A stretch of 64,000 bases of DNA, from the NCBI GenBank assembly GCA_039566865.1, contig CM076958.1, positions 7,788,501 through 7,852,500 of the forward strand, read 5' to 3'. Both the position numbers and the translations under genes were made by a program. This document shows positions 61,001 to 64,000 of this stretch, piece by piece. The DNA is from Aurelia coerulea (Eukaryota; Cnidaria; Scyphozoa; Semaeostomeae; Ulmaridae). Every line of letters begins with the position of its first letter. Position 1 is the stretch's first letter. The notes under the pieces were generated by a model. That model did no database searches. It saw nothing but the letters and a program-made list of their open reading frames with translations, and was not told where the DNA came from.

Positions 61001-64000
61001 TTCTATAGAAATTAGCTTTTTCTTTAGTCTCATTTTAGCTTTACTGCATAAACTGACATCGATTAATTAAATGTTTATTTTCCCAAAGAAAACGAGATAT
61101 AAAAACCGAAAGTAGGGATTAACGTACTTTTGTAGCTAAAATTTATATTCTAAAGAGTATTGCACTCATCGTTCTGTGAAACTTTAGTTCTACCAGTTAC
61201 TTCTTTTATAGCACTACATTAGTGCTGCAGCAACCATTCTTGGAAACATTACTATAGAAATTAGTTTTTTCGTTCGTCTAAATTTAGATTTACTGCATAA
61301 ACAAACATCGATTAATTAAAAGTTTATTTTCTCAAAGAAAACAAATAATAAACTCAAAAAGTGTGAATTAACGTACTCTAGTAGCTAAAATTTATATTAT
61401 AAACAGTATTGCACTCATCAAGCTTTAAAACTTTAGTTCTACCAGTAACTTCTTTCTAGTACAATATTAGTGCTTCAGCAACCTTTGTTGGAAACATTAC
61501 CATACACAATAGTTTTTTCATTACTCTCATTTTACCTTCACTGCATGAACAAACATCGATTAAATAAATGTTTATTTTCTCAAAGAAGACAAAATATAAA
61601 CACAAAAAATGGGGATTAACGTTCTTTAGTAGCTAAAATTTATAATATAAAGAGTATTGCACTCATCGTTCTTTAAAACTTTAGTTTTGCCAGTTACTTC
61701 TTTCATAGCACTATATTAGTCCTGCAGCAACCATTCTTTGTAAAATTACTATAGACATTAGTTTTTTTGTTCGTCTAACTTTAGCTTTACTGCATAAACA
61801 AACATCAATTAGTTAAAAGTTTATTTCTCAAAGAAAACAAATTATAAACACAAAAAGGGTGGATTAACGTACTTTAGTAGCTAAAATTTATATTATAAAC
61901 AGTGTTGCACTCATCAAGCTTTAAAACTTTAGTTCTACCAGTAACTTCTTTCTAGTACTATATTAATGCTTCAGCAACCTTTTTTGGAAACATTACCATA
62001 CACAATAGTTTTTCATTTGTCTCATTTTACCTTCACTGCATGAACAAACATCGATTAAATAAATGTTTATTTTCTCAAAAAAAACAATAGTAAAACACAA
62101 AAAGGGTTGATTAACGTACTTTAATAGCTACAATTTATATTATGAAGAGTATTGCACTCATCGTTCTTTTAACCTTTAGTTCTGCCAGTTATTTCTTTTA
62201 AGGCACTATATTAGTGATGCAGCAATCGTTCTTAAAATTATTGCTATAGACATTAGTTTTTTCGTTCGTCTAAATTTAGCTTTACTGCATAAACAAACAT
62301 CAATTAATTAAACGTTTATTTTCTCAAAAAAAACAAACAATAAAAACAAAAAGTATGGGATAACGTACTTTAGTTGCTAAAATTTATATTATAAAGAGTA
62401 GTGCACTCATCGTTCTTTTAAACTTTAGATCTACCAGTTACTTCTTTCATAGCATAATATTAGTGCCGCAGCAACCATTCTTGGAAATTTTACTATAAAC
62501 AATAGTTTTTTCATTAGTCTCATTTTACCTTCACTGCATGAACAAACATCGAGCAATTAAATATTTATTTTCGGATGGAAAACAAAACATAAACACACAA
62601 AAAATGGATTAACGTACTTTCGTAGCTAAAATTTATATTCTAAAGAGTAGTGCACTCATCGTTCTACAAAACTTTAGTTCTACCAGTTACTTCTTTTATA
62701 GCACTATATTAGTTCTGCAGCAACCATTCTTTGGAAACATTCCTATAGACATTAGTTTTTTCGTTTGTCTAAATTTAGCTTTACTGCATAAACAAATATC
62801 GATTAATTAAAAGTTTATTTTCGCAAAGAAAACAAATTATAAACACAAAAAGTGTGGATTAACGTACTTTTGTAGCTAAAAATTATATTATAAACAGTAT
62901 TGCACTCATCAAGCTTTAAAACTTTAGTTCTACCAGTAACTTCTTTCTAGCACTATATTAGTGCTTCAGCAACCTTTTTTGGAAACATTACCATACACAA
63001 TAGTTTTTTCTTTAGTCTCATTTTACCTTCACTGCATGAACAAACATAGATTAAATAAATGTTTATTTTCTCGAAGAAAACAAATTATAAACACAAAAAA
63101 TGGGGATTAACGTACTTTAGTAGCTAAAATTTATATTATAAAGAGTATTGGACTCTTCGTTCCTTTAAGCTTTAGTTCTGCAAGTTACTTCTTTTATAGC
63201 ACTATATTAGTGCTTCAGCAACCATTTTTGGAAACATTACTATACACAATAGTATTTTCGTTCGTCTAAATTTAGCTTTACGGCATAAACAAACATCGAT
63301 TAATTAAAAGTTTATTTTCTCAAAGAAAACAAAATTAAAACACAGAAAGGGTTGATTAACGTCCTTTAATAGCTACAATTTATATTATAAAGATTATTGC
63401 ACTCTTCGTTCCTTTAAACTTTAGTTCTGCCAGTTACTTCTTTTATAGCACTATATTAGTGCTGCAGCAACAATTCTTGGAAACATTTCTATAGAAATTA
63501 GCTTTTTCTTTAGTCTCATTTTAGCTTAACTGCATAAACTGACATCGATTAATTAAATGTTTATTTTCCCAAAGGAAACGAGATATAAAAACCGAAAGTA
63601 GGGATTAACGTACTTTTGTAGCTAAAATTTATATTCTAAAGAGTATTGCACTCATCGTTCTGTGAAACTTTAGTTCTACCAGTTACTTCTTTTATAGCAC
63701 TACATTAGTGCTGCAGCAACCATTCTTGGAAACATTACTATAGAAATTAGTTTTTTCGTTCGTCTAAATTTAGATTTACTGCATAAACAAACATCGATTA
63801 ATTAAAAGTTTATTTTCTCAAAGAAAACAAATAATAAACTCAAAAAGTGTGAATTAACGTACTCTAGTAGCTAAAATTTATATTATAAACAGTATTGCAC
63901 TCATCAAGCTTTAAAACTTTAGTTCTACCAGTAACTTCTTTCTAGTACAATATTAGTGCTTCAGCAACCTTTGTTGGAAACATTACCATACACAATAGTT
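55066..64000 (+). repeat. Satellite array, segment 5
   Basis: The satellite runs in phase with segment 4 to the end of the window, so the array continues beyond it. About 55390-57578 recurs at about 60610-62797 with a constant offset of 5219 bp (21 monomers). About 62430-64000 matches about 43540-45112 with a constant offset of 18888 bp. The block near 59.7-60.6 kb matches 50.2-51.1 kb at an offset of about 9490 bp and carries no LINE. No genes or other insertions are seen. Confidence 0.95.

Noticed and set aside
1..64000. A CENP-B box in the monomer
   Set aside because: TTCG occurs in TTCGTTCGTCT, but no CGGG follows at the required spacing, so the 17-bp motif is not met.

Overview
The window is almost entirely eukaryotic tandem satellite DNA. 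An A+T-rich monomer of about 248 bp, roughly 220 copies by my estimate, runs head to tail on one strand from end to end. No host protein-coding gene, rRNA gene, intact tRNA gene or CRISPR array is visible. The satellite array, a tRNA-derived SINE, a LINE with target-site duplication and poly(A) tail, and a GC-richer minisatellite insertion together indicate an animal nuclear genome, probably pericentromeric, centromeric or similar heterochromatin. The LINE protein style (apurinic-like endonuclease plus reverse transcriptase, with a 2A-like NPGP motif at the truncated end) and the (ACTC)n-tailed SINE fit a marine invertebrate such as a cnidarian. That taxonomic guess is weak and cannot be settled here.

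Layout. 1-27374: satellite, interrupted by two copies of one SINE (3360-3724 and 13307-13670). The copies lie 9947 bp apart inside duplicated satellite, so the second arose by array duplication and not by new insertion. 27375-31735: a 4.36-kb non-satellite insertion. It holds a terminal hairpin, unique sequence, a nested hairpin-bearing minisatellite (a 50-bp module plus n x 56-bp modules) and a three-copy 95-bp tandem repeat. The satellite resumes in phase on the far side. 31736-51283: satellite, including a clean run of 496-bp A-B dimers at 48.2-49.95 kb. 51284-55053: a 5'-truncated minus-strand LINE with a 12-bp target-site duplication, a poly(A) tail, an 18-bp stem-loop in its 3' UTR and an uninterrupted endonuclease/reverse transcriptase frame. 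55054-64000: satellite.

Monomers fall into two main classes. Class A reads CATCGTTCTTT, GCTGCAGC and TTAATTAAAAG. Class B reads CATCAAGCTTT, CTAGTACTATA and TTAAATAAATG. They are arranged in higher-order blocks copied repeatedly at offsets close to whole monomers (about 3.47, 5.22, 9.5, 9.95, 16.5 and 18.9 kb). Each monomer carries three short dyad symmetries. The interest lies in array architecture, in the LINE's RNA and protein signals, and in the unexplained 4.36-kb insertion. There is no metabolic or defence gene cluster.
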